Source: Ignavibacteria bacterium | Lineage (GTDB): Bacteria; Bacteroidota; Ignavibacteria; Kapaibacteriales; UBA4661 | NCBI GenBank assembly: GCA_014654705.1 | Contig: JACVZY010000027.1 | Coordinates: 1-64,000, forward strand | DNA length: 64,000 nt | Direction: 5' to 3' | Shown here: positions 1 through 8,255 of the stretch, piece by piece | How the letters are laid out: each line of letters begins with the position of its first letter | Numbering within the stretch: the stretch's first letter is position 1 | Program-made: the position numbers and the translations under genes | The notes under the pieces: generated by a model | What the model was told of the DNA's origin: nothing | The model's input: the letters and a program-made list of their open reading frames with translations, nothing else | Databases searched by the model: none

Positions 1-50
1 TTCTATCACGATTATCTGGGCAATCCAGTTTTAACTTTTAATTGGCATTA

Positions 51-593
51 TTAGTGGATAATAAGAAGTTTTTGGGTGAGTGTTTCCCCTGTATTTGTAC
101 GTATCAAACACGTATAAGCACCGGTTGGGACGGATATACTGCCATTATTGAGAGTATCCCATTCTACTTGATGTATTCCGGCTCCTTGAGCGCCAAGCAT
201 GACCGTTTTGATAATTTTGCCCGTAGCATCCGTAATCTGCATTTCAACTTCAGCAGGGCGCACAATTTGATATTCAATAATACTTGTACTGTTTGTCGGA
301 TTAGGATAGGCTTTCAATAATGACAGTGCATTCAGAGCGGATGATTGTTTTGAATCTTTTACACCAGTAGTCAAGGTAAATGTCATTCGATGGAGGTCGG
401 CGATATTTACTACTTGAGTTGTCCGATCCTTTTTGATGAAAGTAACGGTTGTTGTTTGGATAGTTACACTGTCAATATCATTGGTTCTGATTTGTGCCGT
501 ACCGTTTTTTGTCACAAGATTCAGTGTTTGTGCAGACACGACACTTCCTCCTGCTGACAGCATGACAAGGCACAACAAAAAAATATGCTTCAT
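51..593 (-). CDS. Small secreted protein with T9SS C-terminal sorting domain
   Basis: A 180-residue exported protein. Residues 1-21 form a signal peptide ending in VSAQ. Residues about 25-75 carry a short repeat-like stretch (DIDSVTI, then IADLHRMTF) often seen in small Bacteroidota cargo proteins. The last 85 residues are a type A T9SS sorting domain: it starts near YPNPTNS, has the central TDATGKII segment and ends in a basic/hydrophobic LTQKLLIIH tail. Export would use the PorU/PorV system encoded near 46-52 kb. Apart from the sorting domain there is no recognisable catalytic or binding domain, so the function is unknown. It lies about 175 bases downstream of the Spy-like gene and may have its own promoter. 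Confidence 0.85.
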   Translation of the reverse strand: MKHIFLLCLVMLSAGGSVVSAQTLNLVTKNGTAQIRTNDIDSVTIQTTTVTFIKKDRTTQVVNIADLHRMTFTLTTGVKDSKQSSALNALSLLKAYPNPTNSTSIIEYQIVRPAEVEMQITDATGKIIKTVMLGAQGAGIHQVEWDTLNNGSISVPTGAYTCLIRTNTGETLTQKLLIIH

Positions 594-768
594 AATGTTT
601 TTCCTTTTAGTTAATATGTTGATAAAAATAACTTTAATAGCAAGATGCCTCCTCTGCTCTTAAAAAAAACATACAATTCAGCCTACTCAAGCAAAGATTT
701 TGAAAAATCTGCTCTTTTGAAAGCCTTTGACGACAGTCGGCACTCAATTCCTTCGCTTGTTGGGGAAA

Positions 769-1278
769 TTATTGTTCGCGTCCACCATTTGGAAAGCCTT
801 CACGGGGTTTTCGCTGCGGTGGAAGCATCATGCGAGAAAGCTCAGGGAGGAGTTGCTCAAAGGCAGGCTGCTGCTTCGGCGAACAGATGGTTTTGATTTT
901 TGTAAAATGCCGAAAGGTCGTAGAAATTTTTTGACCGTGAAGATTTTCCAAAAGCCTTTGCAACGAATCTCGTCGTGCGGCATCAATACTCGTTCTCAGC
1001 ACTAATAAAAAGTATTGCTCTACTACGTCCCGGTATTCCCTGTCGAGACTCTCCATTGTTAAACGATGCTCGCGTTTGAGCGTTTTGAACGTCGCTTGCT
1101 GTGCCTCGTCCAGATGCAATCGCGTGATAACCAATTCATCAATTTTTTTACCTTTCGGAGGTTTCTCTTCACTCTCTGAGGGCGGGCGATGACTCACAAA
1201 CAAATATGTCATAATGCCGAGATTCAGCACCAAAAGTGCAGCAACAGCGAGCGTTAGCAGTGTTTCTCGTTTCATCAT
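769..1278 (-). CDS. Spy/CpxP-like periplasmic stress protein
   Basis: This 169-residue protein has one N-terminal membrane anchor or signal segment (residues 6-28) and then a highly charged helical domain. The pattern LHLDEAQQATFKTLKREHR, followed later by FRHFTKIKTICSPKQQPAFEQLL, matches the Spy/CpxP (LTXXQ, 'periplasmic heavy-metal sensor') family. These proteins act as periplasmic chaperones or stress-sensing modulators. It is the last gene of a run that begins with yiaA-like and cydB and includes an ECF sigma factor and a probable anti-sigma factor, so a role in envelope stress sensing fits. Two adjacent ATG codons make the start uncertain by one residue. The ligand cannot be read from the sequence. 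Confidence 0.7.
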   Translation of the reverse strand: MMKRETLLTLAVAALLVLNLGIMTYLFVSHRPPSESEEKPPKGKKIDELVITRLHLDEAQQATFKTLKREHRLTMESLDREYRDVVEQYFLLVLRTSIDAARRDSLQRLLENLHGQKISTTFRHFTKIKTICSPKQQPAFEQLLPELSRMMLPPQRKPREGFPNGGREQ

Positions 1279-1306
1279 TTTACCTTGTTTTCAACTAATT
1301 GTAAGG

Positions 1307-1615
1307 CTAGTATAAATCGAAATTAACCGACTCAAGCATGATTGCAGCTTGCAGCGGTGGTACATTGTTTGGGCTGGCTACCTGATTGGATTCAATAAGT
1401 ACCCAAAGATTTACGCAACATAGTACCAAAAATGCCACGACGCCAAGCATCAGTTTTGGTGTGGAAACATATGGATTTCTATTGGTTAGAAGAATACTAG
1501 CTTGTATCCGCGTGAATAAAAATGGAGGTGCTTCTGCTCGCTTTATGCCCTCAAGGCTTGATAGAACATGGTCTTTCCATTGTTCTTTTTCGCTGTTCTG
1601 AATGGTATTTTTCAT
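1307..1615 (-). CDS. Probable membrane anti-sigma factor (small, single TM)
   Basis: This 102-residue protein has a soluble N-terminal half (about residues 1-50), one strong transmembrane helix (KLMLGVVAFLVLCCVNLWVLI, about residues 54-75) and a short outer tail. It follows the ECF sigma gene by 64 bases on the same strand, the usual position and topology of an anti-sigma factor. There is no HxxxCxxC zinc motif, so it is not a ZAS-type anti-sigma factor and the call rests on context. The start chosen is the first ATG; an upstream TTG would add 13 residues. It could instead be an unrelated small membrane protein. Confidence 0.5.
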   Translation of the reverse strand: MKNTIQNSEKEQWKDHVLSSLEGIKRAEAPPFLFTRIQASILLTNRNPYVSTPKLMLGVVAFLVLCCVNLWVLIESNQVASPNNVPPLQAAIMLESVNFDLY

Positions 1616-1679
1616 AGCTTTTCTTAAACGAGGTAATTTCTGCGAATGTGCCAACGATGGATTAGACGACTAAGGAATA

Positions 1680-2258
1680 CTAAATCCTTCGGTCAGGATA
1701 ATATTTTTCGAGTGTGGAGCGTAAGTTTATTTTTGCACGTTGAAGGAGCGACTCAACTGCCTTGACCGAAAGTTGCATGACTTCGGCGACTTCTTTTCTG
1801 GGGAGTTCTTCGATAAAGCTGAGAATATAGGCGGTGCGCTGCTGAGAAGGTAAGTGTTCAAGGGCTTTGAAAAGGATTTTGGCGTATTCCTGACGTTCAA
1901 GGGTAACTCCCGGATGCTCGAAATCTTCAGCATCATGCTGAATCTCGGTGGTATCAGGCTTGAAAAGACTTTTTACTAGCGCAAAACGCTTCTTGCGTTT
2001 CTGGTAGCGGAGTTTGTCGAGGCACTTATTGACGGTGATGCGATATATCCATGTCCGCACGGACGATTTTCCCTCGAATGTTTTTGCAGACTGATAGACT
2101 TCAAGAAATACATCCTGCGTGATTTCTTCTGCTTCCGCGCGGTCGTGTAGGTAGCTGAGTGCAGTATTGAACACAATATTTGCAAACACCCCATAGATTT
2201 CTCTTAGCGCTGCTTCGCTGCCGTGTGCAATTTTTTGTATGAGCTGAAGATTCTCCAT
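1680..2258 (-). CDS. ECF-type RNA polymerase sigma factor
   Basis: A 192-residue sigma-70 family protein of the extracytoplasmic-function class. Region 2 is clear (residues about 20-90: EEITQDVFLEVYQ, then the helix around TFEGKSSVRTWIYRITVNKCLDKLR). Region 4 is clear too (about 125-185: LPSQQRTAYILSFIEELPRKEVAEVM, then SVKAVESLLQRAK). Regions 1.1 and 3 are absent, as expected for ECF factors. It would direct RNA polymerase to a stress regulon, probably held inactive by the membrane protein encoded next. It sits 30 bases after cydB, so it may be transcribed together with a respiratory oxidase subunit. The ATG is preferred over an upstream TTG. Confidence 0.9.
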   Translation of the reverse strand: MENLQLIQKIAHGSEAALREIYGVFANIVFNTALSYLHDRAEAEEITQDVFLEVYQSAKTFEGKSSVRTWIYRITVNKCLDKLRYQKRKKRFALVKSLFKPDTTEIQHDAEDFEHPGVTLERQEYAKILFKALEHLPSQQRTAYILSFIEELPRKEVAEVMQLSVKAVESLLQRAKINLRSTLEKYYPDRRI

Positions 2259-2288
2259 GCGCAAAGATACGCTATCGCCCGATGTTTC

Positions 2289-3323
2289 CTAATAACTCGT
2301 CTCGTCAATTTTCACTTTGCCGCGAAATGTCCAGAAGACAAACGTCGTGTACGTCGCCACGATGGGTACGCCAATCGCTGCAATTGTCAGCATGATGCCC
2401 AGCGATTTTTCTGACGATGCACCGTTGTAGATGGTGATGGAATATGCAGGATTGATGGTCGAAATGACCATGTTCGGATATAGGTAAATTGCTGCCGTGA
2501 CCAGCAAAAGCGCCGAAGTTAGTCCCGACGACGCAAACGCTTTGAAATAGCGCTCTTTCTCAAGAAGTCGCCGAGTGTTAATAATGGTTAGCATGGTGGC
2601 GAAAGGAATCAAAAATAGCACGGGAAACTCACGGAATCGTGCGGCTGTCTGCGGCATATAGACGAGCGTTGCCATCGTGAGCAGCATATAACACATTACA
2701 AAAAAGCGACTCGTATTTTTGGCAAGAATAATCAATTTTGTGTGCAATCGGTTCTCGGTTTTCATTATCAAATACGCCGCGCCGTGCATCATAAAGAGCG
2801 CAACGACGGTGACACCTGTAATCAGCGCGTAAGGATTGAGTAAGTTCCAGAAACCGCCTGCATACTCAAAATCTTTGCCAATGGGAATCCCTTGAATGAT
2901 ATTGCCAAGCACTACGCCAAGTAGAAAAGCAATACTCATACTGGAAATGGAGTAGCTCACATCCCATGTCCTGCGCCACCATGCCATTGGCTCTTTGCTG
3001 CGAAATTCAATAGAAATTGCCCGAAAAATGAGCATGACCAAAAAAAGCATGAACGGAATGTAAAATGCCGAAAAAACTGTTGCATATACCTCCGGGAAAC
3101 CTGCGAACATAGCACCCCCGCCGATAACAAGCCAGACTTCATTGCCGTCCCATACCGGTCCGATGGCATTGAGCGCAATCCGGCGGCTTTCTTCTTTTTT
3201 GAAAAAAAGATGAAGTGCTCCTGCACCTAAATCAAAGCCGTCCAAAATGGTATAGCCCGTAAAGACCGCACCCAGAACAAGAAACCACAATGTGGGATAA
3301 TCGAAGCCAAAGAAGGTTGCCAT
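2289..3323 (-). CDS. cydB: Cytochrome bd ubiquinol oxidase subunit II
   Basis: A 344-residue polytopic membrane protein with the hallmarks of CydB: the N-terminal LDGFDLGAGAL segment in the first loop, GPVWDGNEVWLVIGGGAMFAGFP, and about eight to nine hydrophobic segments. CydB pairs with CydA, which holds the haems, to reduce oxygen to water with quinol at high affinity. The length is normal for the family. No cydA gene is next to it or anywhere in this window; instead a YiaA-like gene lies 14 bases upstream and an ECF sigma gene 30 bases downstream. The partner subunit must be encoded elsewhere, or this is a separated copy. Confidence 0.93.
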   Translation of the reverse strand: MATFFGFDYPTLWFLVLGAVFTGYTILDGFDLGAGALHLFFKKEESRRIALNAIGPVWDGNEVWLVIGGGAMFAGFPEVYATVFSAFYIPFMLFLVMLIFRAISIEFRSKEPMAWWRRTWDVSYSISSMSIAFLLGVVLGNIIQGIPIGKDFEYAGGFWNLLNPYALITGVTVVALFMMHGAAYLIMKTENRLHTKLIILAKNTSRFFVMCYMLLTMATLVYMPQTAARFREFPVLFLIPFATMLTIINTRRLLEKERYFKAFASSGLTSALLLVTAAIYLYPNMVISTINPAYSITIYNGASSEKSLGIMLTIAAIGVPIVATYTTFVFWTFRGKVKIDETSY

Positions 3324-3337
3324 GACAGGTATTGATT

Positions 3338-3772
3338 TTAATGGTCGTTTGTAGTGTGTGCGGTGGTATGTTCGGTAGCATTCATGCTGTCACGGGTGTT
3401 TTTCTGCACAGCTATTGCAGCAAACAAGCTCAAGATAAACGACATTGCGTAGAACCCTTTTTCGCTGAGGCTCAGAACTGCATTCCACAAGCCTACCGTG
3501 AGGAGTACAATAGCAAGCAGCGTCGAAAACCAACTTAGTCCATAGTAGATATTGGTGACGGGTATGTTTTCAAGCCTGTCGCGGACGGTCTTTTGCAATG
3601 AAACGGCAGAAAATAAGCCGTACATGAGTAACGTGAAATAATATCCTTTTTCGCTTAGGTTCATCGCGCTGGCGTTCCAAAGCCCGACGATGTAGAAGAG
3701 CAACCCCGTGAGTAATGCTATCCACGAGGCAGCTATAAAGGCGTTTGATGGTCCTGTACTCCCTGTATTCAT
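3338..3772 (-). CDS. YiaA/YiaB-like inner membrane protein (duplicated two-helix domain)
   Basis: A 144-residue membrane protein with four predicted helices, built from two copies of the same two-helix unit. The first ends in [23 protein letters not shown] plus TVRD; the second repeats the pattern as [23 protein letters not shown] plus NTRD. This matches the YiaA/YiaB two-helix family, whose biochemical role is unknown. It is the first gene of a closely spaced minus-strand run (cydB follows after 14 bases), which suggests a link with respiration or redox stress, but that is inference from position only. Confidence 0.8.
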   Translation of the reverse strand: MNTGSTGPSNAFIAASWIALLTGLLFYIVGLWNASAMNLSEKGYYFTLLMYGLFSAVSLQKTVRDRLENIPVTNIYYGLSWFSTLLAIVLLTVGLWNAVLSLSEKGFYAMSFILSLFAAIAVQKNTRDSMNATEHTTAHTTNDH

Positions 3773-4029
3773 GGTGTTTGCTGTGTAGAGATTGAGAAAA
3801 TGTTCGTTAGTTGACGGGGAAATTATGAATTTCTCACGCCATTCGCAATACTACCGCGGCTTTTTCAATTCGTATTCACCGCTTTCTCTCGTACCCTTTA
3901 CAACAAAAATCAGATTTTTTTTGTGATAAAGTGCTCAAGAGATGTAACTTTTCCTGCAATCTTTCGTAAAGAAACGATTTTCGGTTTCACCTTTTTACCC
4001 ACCCTTCATTGTTTTCAGGAGAATTCTCT
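3773..4029. other. Divergent intergenic region
   Basis: This stretch separates the minus-strand yiaA-cydB run from the plus-strand metalloprotease and must hold both promoters. On the plus strand TAACTTTT near 3944 resembles the Bacteroidota -7 element with its last base changed, and a TTG lies about 21 bases upstream. AGGAGA at 4017-4022 is a good ribosome-binding site for the metalloprotease ATG. No clear minus-strand promoter was found. Confidence 0.4.
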
Positions 4030-6504
4030 ATGAAGAACTTTCGCAACGCCTTGCTAATACTTGTGTTGGCGTGTTCACCAGTTTTGATGTTTGCCCAGCC
4101 AGCCGGTGCACCTCCGGGGGGCGCTCCGAGCGCAGCAGGAGCAGCCGCGGGCGGCATTAAGCCGTATAAAGACGTAATCACGGCTCAGGCAAAAAGCGAC
4201 GACGGTTTATTCACCGTTCACCGCATTGATGAGAAACTCTTTTACGAAATCCCGAATAAGCTGCTCGGCAAAGAAATGCTTCTCGTAACGCGCCAAGCAA
4301 AAACGCCATCTGTGGGCTATGGTGGCGAAGAAGTGAACGAAGAAGTTGTGCGCTGGGAACGCAAATACAACCGCATTTTGCTCCGCGCTGTGAGCTATGT
4401 GAACGTGGCTGCAGATTCCCTCCCAATTTCTAAAGCAGTGAAAAATGCAAATTTTGAGGAAATTATCGCTTCCTTCCCAATTCTGGCGCTGGCAAAAGAT
4501 TCCAACGGCGTGGTGATTGATGTTACCTCCATGTTCACTACCGATATTGGTATTCTCACCCCGCCCAAACCTACGCGCGACCAGTTCCGCATTGGTGCGT
4601 TGGATGCAAATCGCTCGTTTGTGGAATATGCACGCAGTTTTCCAGAAAACGTTGAGGTAGAAAACGTCATCACTTATTCGGCAGAAGCGGCACCGCAGAA
4701 CACGGGTTCGCGTACGATGTCCTTCACGATGCACCACTCGATGATCAAACTTCCCGATGTGCCCATGATGGCGCGTCAAGCAGACCCGCGTGTGGGCTGG
4801 TTCTCGCTTACCCGCACCGACTACGGTCTTCCTACCCAAAAAGCTGAACGCCGCACCATCATTCGTCGCTGGCGCTTGGAGCCGAAAGACGAAGCCGCAT
4901 ACTTCCGTGGCGAACTTGTGGAACCGAAAAAACAAATTACGTATTACATTGACCCCGCAACTCCCGTTCAATGGCGACCAGCGCTGAAAAAAGGCGTAGA
5001 AGCATGGAATGTGGCGTTTGAGCAAGCAGGCTTCAAAAATGCAATTCGCTGTATCGAAGCTCCTACCCCGAAAGAAGACCCCGAATGGTCGCCAGAAGAT
5101 GCCCGTTATTCCGTTATTCGCTACTATCCTTCGCCCGTGAAAAATGCGTATGGTCCTAACGTTGCCGACCCACGTTCCGGCGAAATTTTGGAATCGGATA
5201 TTGGTTGGTTCCATAATGTGATGAACCTTATTCGCGATTGGTACTTCGTGCAAGCAGTCGCTGACCCACGTTCCCACAAAATGCCGTTGCCGGACAGCCT
5301 GATGAGCGAACTTATCTCATTTGTGTCCGCACACGAAGTTGGTCATACGCTGGGCTTCCCGCACAATATGAAGGCTTCCAATGCGTATCCCGTGGATTCA
5401 CTTCGCTCGAAAACCTTTACCCAGCAGTATGGCACCGCGCCAAGTATCATGGATTATGCTCGCTTTAACTATGTTGCCCAGCCCGGCGACGGTGCAGCAA
5501 TGATGCCGAATATCGGTCCTTACGATAAATTTGCAACCAAATGGGGTTACCGCCTTATCAAAGATGCAAAAACGCCGGAAGACGAGCTTTCAACAACTCG
5601 CGCGTGGGCAAAAGAAGCACAAAGCAACAAAATGCTTCGCTTCGGTGCGCAGCAATTTGCCATCACCGACCCACTTTCGCAAACCGAAGATTTGGGCGAC
5701 GACGCGATTAAAGCAACAGGCTATGGTGTGAAAAATCTTGAGCGCGTGATGGGCTACTTGCCGGAAGCTGCTGCTAAAGCAGGCGAGAGTTACGAGGAAC
5801 TGCGCGGTCTCTACGAAGAAGTGCTTGGGCAATGGAACCGCGAAATGGGACACGTTGCGAATTATCCGGGCGGCGTGGACATTGTGCTGAAAGTCAACGG
5901 CGACGAAGGCAACCAGTACACCGCTTTACCGCGTGAACGCCAAAAAGCAGCCGTTCAATTCCTCAGTGATAATGCGTGGAAAGCACCTAAATTCATGCTC
6001 CGCGAAGATGTGATTCGCAAAATCTATCCAAACGGTTCGGTAAAACTGCTCCAAGACGCACAAGCACGACTGGTACGAACGGTTCTCAGCAACGATAAAC
6101 TCTTGCGCCTCTTGGAGCATGAGTCAATGGAAGGTGCGAAAGCATATTCTGTACGCGAACTTTTTGTTGATGTTGAAAACGCCATTTTTAGCGACGTGAA
6201 GCAAGCAAAACCGCAAACCGATGACTATCGCCGCAATTTGCAACGTACGCTTGTGGACGAACTCGGCAAAAAACTCGCTCCGCCGCCACCGCCAGTTGTT
6301 CCGCCGGGTGCAGAAGCGTTTCGTGCGCTTTTTGCTACGCCGGACGTTTCCAACACTGACGTACGCGGACTTGCACGTATGCAGCTTGAGGGCTTGAAAG
6401 CCACGTGCTCAAGTGCATCCGGTAAAGCTGCCGATGCTGTCACAAAGGCGCATTTGCGCGATTTGGCAGTAACGATTGAGAATATTCTTGATCCGAAGAA
6501 GTAA
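4030..6504 (+). CDS. Secreted zinc-dependent metalloprotease (DUF5117/DUF4953 type)
   Basis: An 824-residue exported protein. Residues 1-23 are a signal peptide (ends FAQ), followed by a Gly/Ala/Pro-rich spacer. Residues about 40-90 look like the DUF5118 segment, about 90-390 like DUF5117, and the catalytic part follows with the extended zinc motif HEVGHTLGFPHNM at residues 435-447 (two His and Glu of HExxH, third His in the GFPH part) and a probable Met-turn at SIMDYARF. The family is common in Bacteroidota and thought to act on the cell envelope or outside the cell; the substrate is unknown. The ATG chosen is preceded by AGGAGA with good spacing; an upstream TTG would add seven residues. 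A strong terminator follows. No T9SS sorting domain is present. Confidence 0.9.
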   Translation: MKNFRNALLILVLACSPVLMFAQPAGAPPGGAPSAAGAAAGGIKPYKDVITAQAKSDDGLFTVHRIDEKLFYEIPNKLLGKEMLLVTRQAKTPSVGYGGEEVNEEVVRWERKYNRILLRAVSYVNVAADSLPISKAVKNANFEEIIASFPILALAKDSNGVVIDVTSMFTTDIGILTPPKPTRDQFRIGALDANRSFVEYARSFPENVEVENVITYSAEAAPQNTGSRTMSFTMHHSMIKLPDVPMMARQADPRVGWFSLTRTDYGLPTQKAERRTIIRRWRLEPKDEAAYFRGELVEPKKQITYYIDPATPVQWRPALKKGVEAWNVAFEQAGFKNAIRCIEAPTPKEDPEWSPEDARYSVIRYYPSPVKNAYGPNVADPRSGEILESDIGWFHNVMNLIRDWYFVQAVADPRSHKMPLPDSLMSELISFVSAHEVGHTLGFPHNMKASNAYPVDSLRSKTFTQQYGTAPSIMDYARFNYVAQPGDGAAMMPNIGPYDKFATKWGYRLIKDAKTPEDELSTTRAWAKEAQSNKMLRFGAQQFAITDPLSQTEDLGDDAIKATGYGVKNLERVMGYLPEAAAKAGESYEELRGLYEEVLGQWNREMGHVANYPGGVDIVLKVNGDEGNQYTALPRERQKAAVQFLSDNAWKAPKFMLREDVIRKIYPNGSVKLLQDAQARLVRTVLSNDKLLRLLEHESMEGAKAYSVRELFVDVENAIFSDVKQAKPQTDDYRRNLQRTLVDELGKKLAPPPPPVVPPGAEAFRALFATPDVSNTDVRGLARMQLEGLKATCSSASGKAADAVTKAHLRDLAVTIENILDPKK

Positions 6505-6594
6505 TCTTATATCGTTAATAGCGTAAAAGCTGGCTTCGGTAGCACAGGCATTCTTGTCTGTGTTCCAAGCATCACTGTCCAAATGCCTACAAAA

Positions 6595-6633
6595 ACAGCC
6601 CGAAAGAAATTTCTTCTTTCGGGCTGTTTTTTT
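6595..6633. terminator. Bidirectional intrinsic terminator
   Basis: A perfect 14-base stem (ACAGCCCGAAAGAA against TTCTTTCGGGCTGT, arms 6595-6608 and 6614-6627) with a five-base loop is followed by six T on the plus strand and flanked by A residues on the other side. It can therefore end transcription of the metalloprotease and of the convergent kdsD gene. Confidence 0.92.
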
Positions 6634-6661
6634 GAGAATAAATTTTACGGTAAAAAGCTGC

Positions 6662-7654
6662 CTACAATCCCGCTCGCACAATATCATGCACCCGCACAAC
6701 GCCCACACAGCGATGTTCTGTGTCCACAACCGGTAAGGCGCTTATTTGCCTGTCACGGCGTTCCATTTCGGCGAGTGCTTCGCCCAAGAGCGCATCATGG
6801 CTGGTGGTAAGCGGTGAAGCCGTCATAACGTCTGCCGCCAAGAGCGGACGAATATCGTCAAAACGCTCCAATGCGCGGCGAACATCGCCGTCGGTGATGA
6901 TTCCTACAAGGTGCATAGTTTCCTGACTTTCGACCACACACACGCAGCCCAGACCTTTGCGCGTACTTTCGACTAATGCCTCGCGGAACGTTGCCGCCAC
7001 GGTAACAAACGGAATTGCCCCGCCAACGTGCATGACTTCGCCAACTCTGAGCGTAAGATTTTTTCCTAATTGCCCCGATGCGTGTACCGACGCAAAATCT
7101 TCTGCTCGGAAACCCTTCAGTGACATCAGTGCGCCCGCCAAAGCGTCTCCCAAAGCCATTGCGACGGTCGTGCTGGACATGGGCGCAAGCCCAAGCGGAC
7201 AGGCTTCGCGCTCTACCGAAGCATCTATCACGCAATCGCAAAGCGTCCCAAGAGGCGAGTCCACCACGCCCAGAAGTCCAATCGACCGAATCCCGCGCAC
7301 GTTCAGACTAGGCAGCAAGGAAAGAAGTTCAGCAGTTGTACCACTCTTGGAAATGAGAAGCGACACGTCGCCGCGCTCCGCAATGCCAATATCGCCGTGA
7401 AGCGCCTCCACCGGATGCACCGAGATTGCCCGTGAGCCTGTGCTGGTGAGCGTCGCCGCGATTTTTTGCCCGACAATACCGGATTTTCCAATACCAAAGA
7501 CCAGTATTGTCCGTGCTGCACTCAGCATTTGCACGGCGCGAATGATTCTATCCGCAAACTCGGAGGTGGAAAAGCGCTCCACCACGTGCGCCAGAGCCGT
7601 TTGCTCGTCGTGGAGTATGCGTTGTGCTTCGTACAGGCTGGCAGTAATATCCAT
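6662..7654 (-). CDS. kdsD: D-arabinose-5-phosphate isomerase (KpsF/GutQ family)
   Basis: A 330-residue SIS-domain isomerase with two C-terminal CBS domains. It interconverts ribulose 5-phosphate and arabinose 5-phosphate, the first step towards Kdo for lipopolysaccharide. The sugar-binding region shows GIGKSGIVGQKIAATL, HPVEALHGDIG and SKSGTTAELL (residues about 45-110); the CBS pair begins near VMHVGGAIPFV and VMTASPLTTS. Length and order match the family. The ATG at MDITAS is preferred because a longer start would place 18 residues within the upstream A-rich terminator tail. No other Kdo genes are next to it. Confidence 0.93.
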   Translation of the reverse strand: MDITASLYEAQRILHDEQTALAHVVERFSTSEFADRIIRAVQMLSAARTILVFGIGKSGIVGQKIAATLTSTGSRAISVHPVEALHGDIGIAERGDVSLLISKSGTTAELLSLLPSLNVRGIRSIGLLGVVDSPLGTLCDCVIDASVEREACPLGLAPMSSTTVAMALGDALAGALMSLKGFRAEDFASVHASGQLGKNLTLRVGEVMHVGGAIPFVTVAATFREALVESTRKGLGCVCVVESQETMHLVGIITDGDVRRALERFDDIRPLLAADVMTASPLTTSHDALLGEALAEMERRDRQISALPVVDTEHRCVGVVRVHDIVRAGL

Positions 7655-7671
7655 GCTGTTTTTCTGCAAAA

Positions 7672-7739
7672 AAAAATTATACAAAAGCCCGACACTGCTT
7701 TTTCGCAATATATGTTTGCGATGTAAGCGTTGTCGGGCT
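7672..7739 (-). terminator. Nested intrinsic terminator for the 143-residue exported protein gene
   Basis: The nine-base arms AGCCCGACA (7686-7694) and TGTCGGGCT (7731-7739) enclose a smaller CGCAA/TTGCG stem (7704-7708 with 7716-7720). Read on the minus strand the hairpin is followed by TTTTG and then a run of T residues, as expected for an intrinsic terminator placed just ahead of kdsD. Confidence 0.75.
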
Positions 7740-7770
7740 GATATTTTTAGCCACTATTTTTACAATGGCA

Positions 7771-8202
7771 TTATTTCATCGTATCAACAATATCGGCGAG
7801 AAGGACGGTCATGCCGCCGCGCGACACTTTTTTGCCAATCACGCCAACGGACGCATCGGCAAGACGTGCCAAATCATCACCAACGCTGGAACCGTCTGCT
7901 TTGACGACGTAGTAAATCTTTGAGCCAACGAGAAAGCCTAATGCGCTTTTGTTCGTCATCGCGCTTGCTTCTTGAGCGGTAACGCGCTTGAGGGTCAGAA
8001 GACTTACCACATAGCCTTTGGTAGGTTTGGAGGTCTTCGTTGTTACCTTTGTATAGGTCGTAGAAGTAGTTTTTGTTACCGTCGAGGTTGATTGTGGCTC
8101 TGATTTGACAGGCTCGGAAGCGGGTGTTTTTGATTGGGCAATGCCGGAAAGTGGCATGAGAACTGCACAAGCAAGTGCAGCGATTGATAGACGGAAGTTC
8201 AT
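7771..8202 (-). CDS. Exported protein of unknown function
   Basis: A 143-residue protein with a clear signal peptide (residues 1-22, ends GIAQ), then a Thr/Ser/Lys-rich low-complexity linker (about 25-62), then a compact domain of about 80 residues (GYVVSLLTLKRVTAQEAS, SALGFLVGSKIYYVV, then a Gly-rich end). I do not recognise the domain. No cysteine, metal motif or sorting domain is visible. The linker suggests attachment of a small globular domain at a distance from the membrane or wall. It lies 53 bases after the lipoprotein gene on the same strand and ends at a strong terminator, so the two probably form one transcription unit. Confidence 0.75.
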   Translation of the reverse strand: MNFRLSIAALACAVLMPLSGIAQSKTPASEPVKSEPQSTSTVTKTTSTTYTKVTTKTSKPTKGYVVSLLTLKRVTAQEASAMTNKSALGFLVGSKIYYVVKADGSSVGDDLARLADASVGVIGKKVSRGGMTVLLADIVDTMK

Positions 8203-8255
8203 AGTTGTCTTTAGGTGAGAAAGTGAAAAAATATACTTTTGATGAAAGGAGATAA

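Noticed and set aside
4207-5277. Long open frame (356 codons) antisense to the metalloprotease gene
   Set aside because: It lies wholly inside a well-supported coding gene with clear zinc motif; the translation is rich in Arg, His and Cys with no domain, as expected for a mirror frame.
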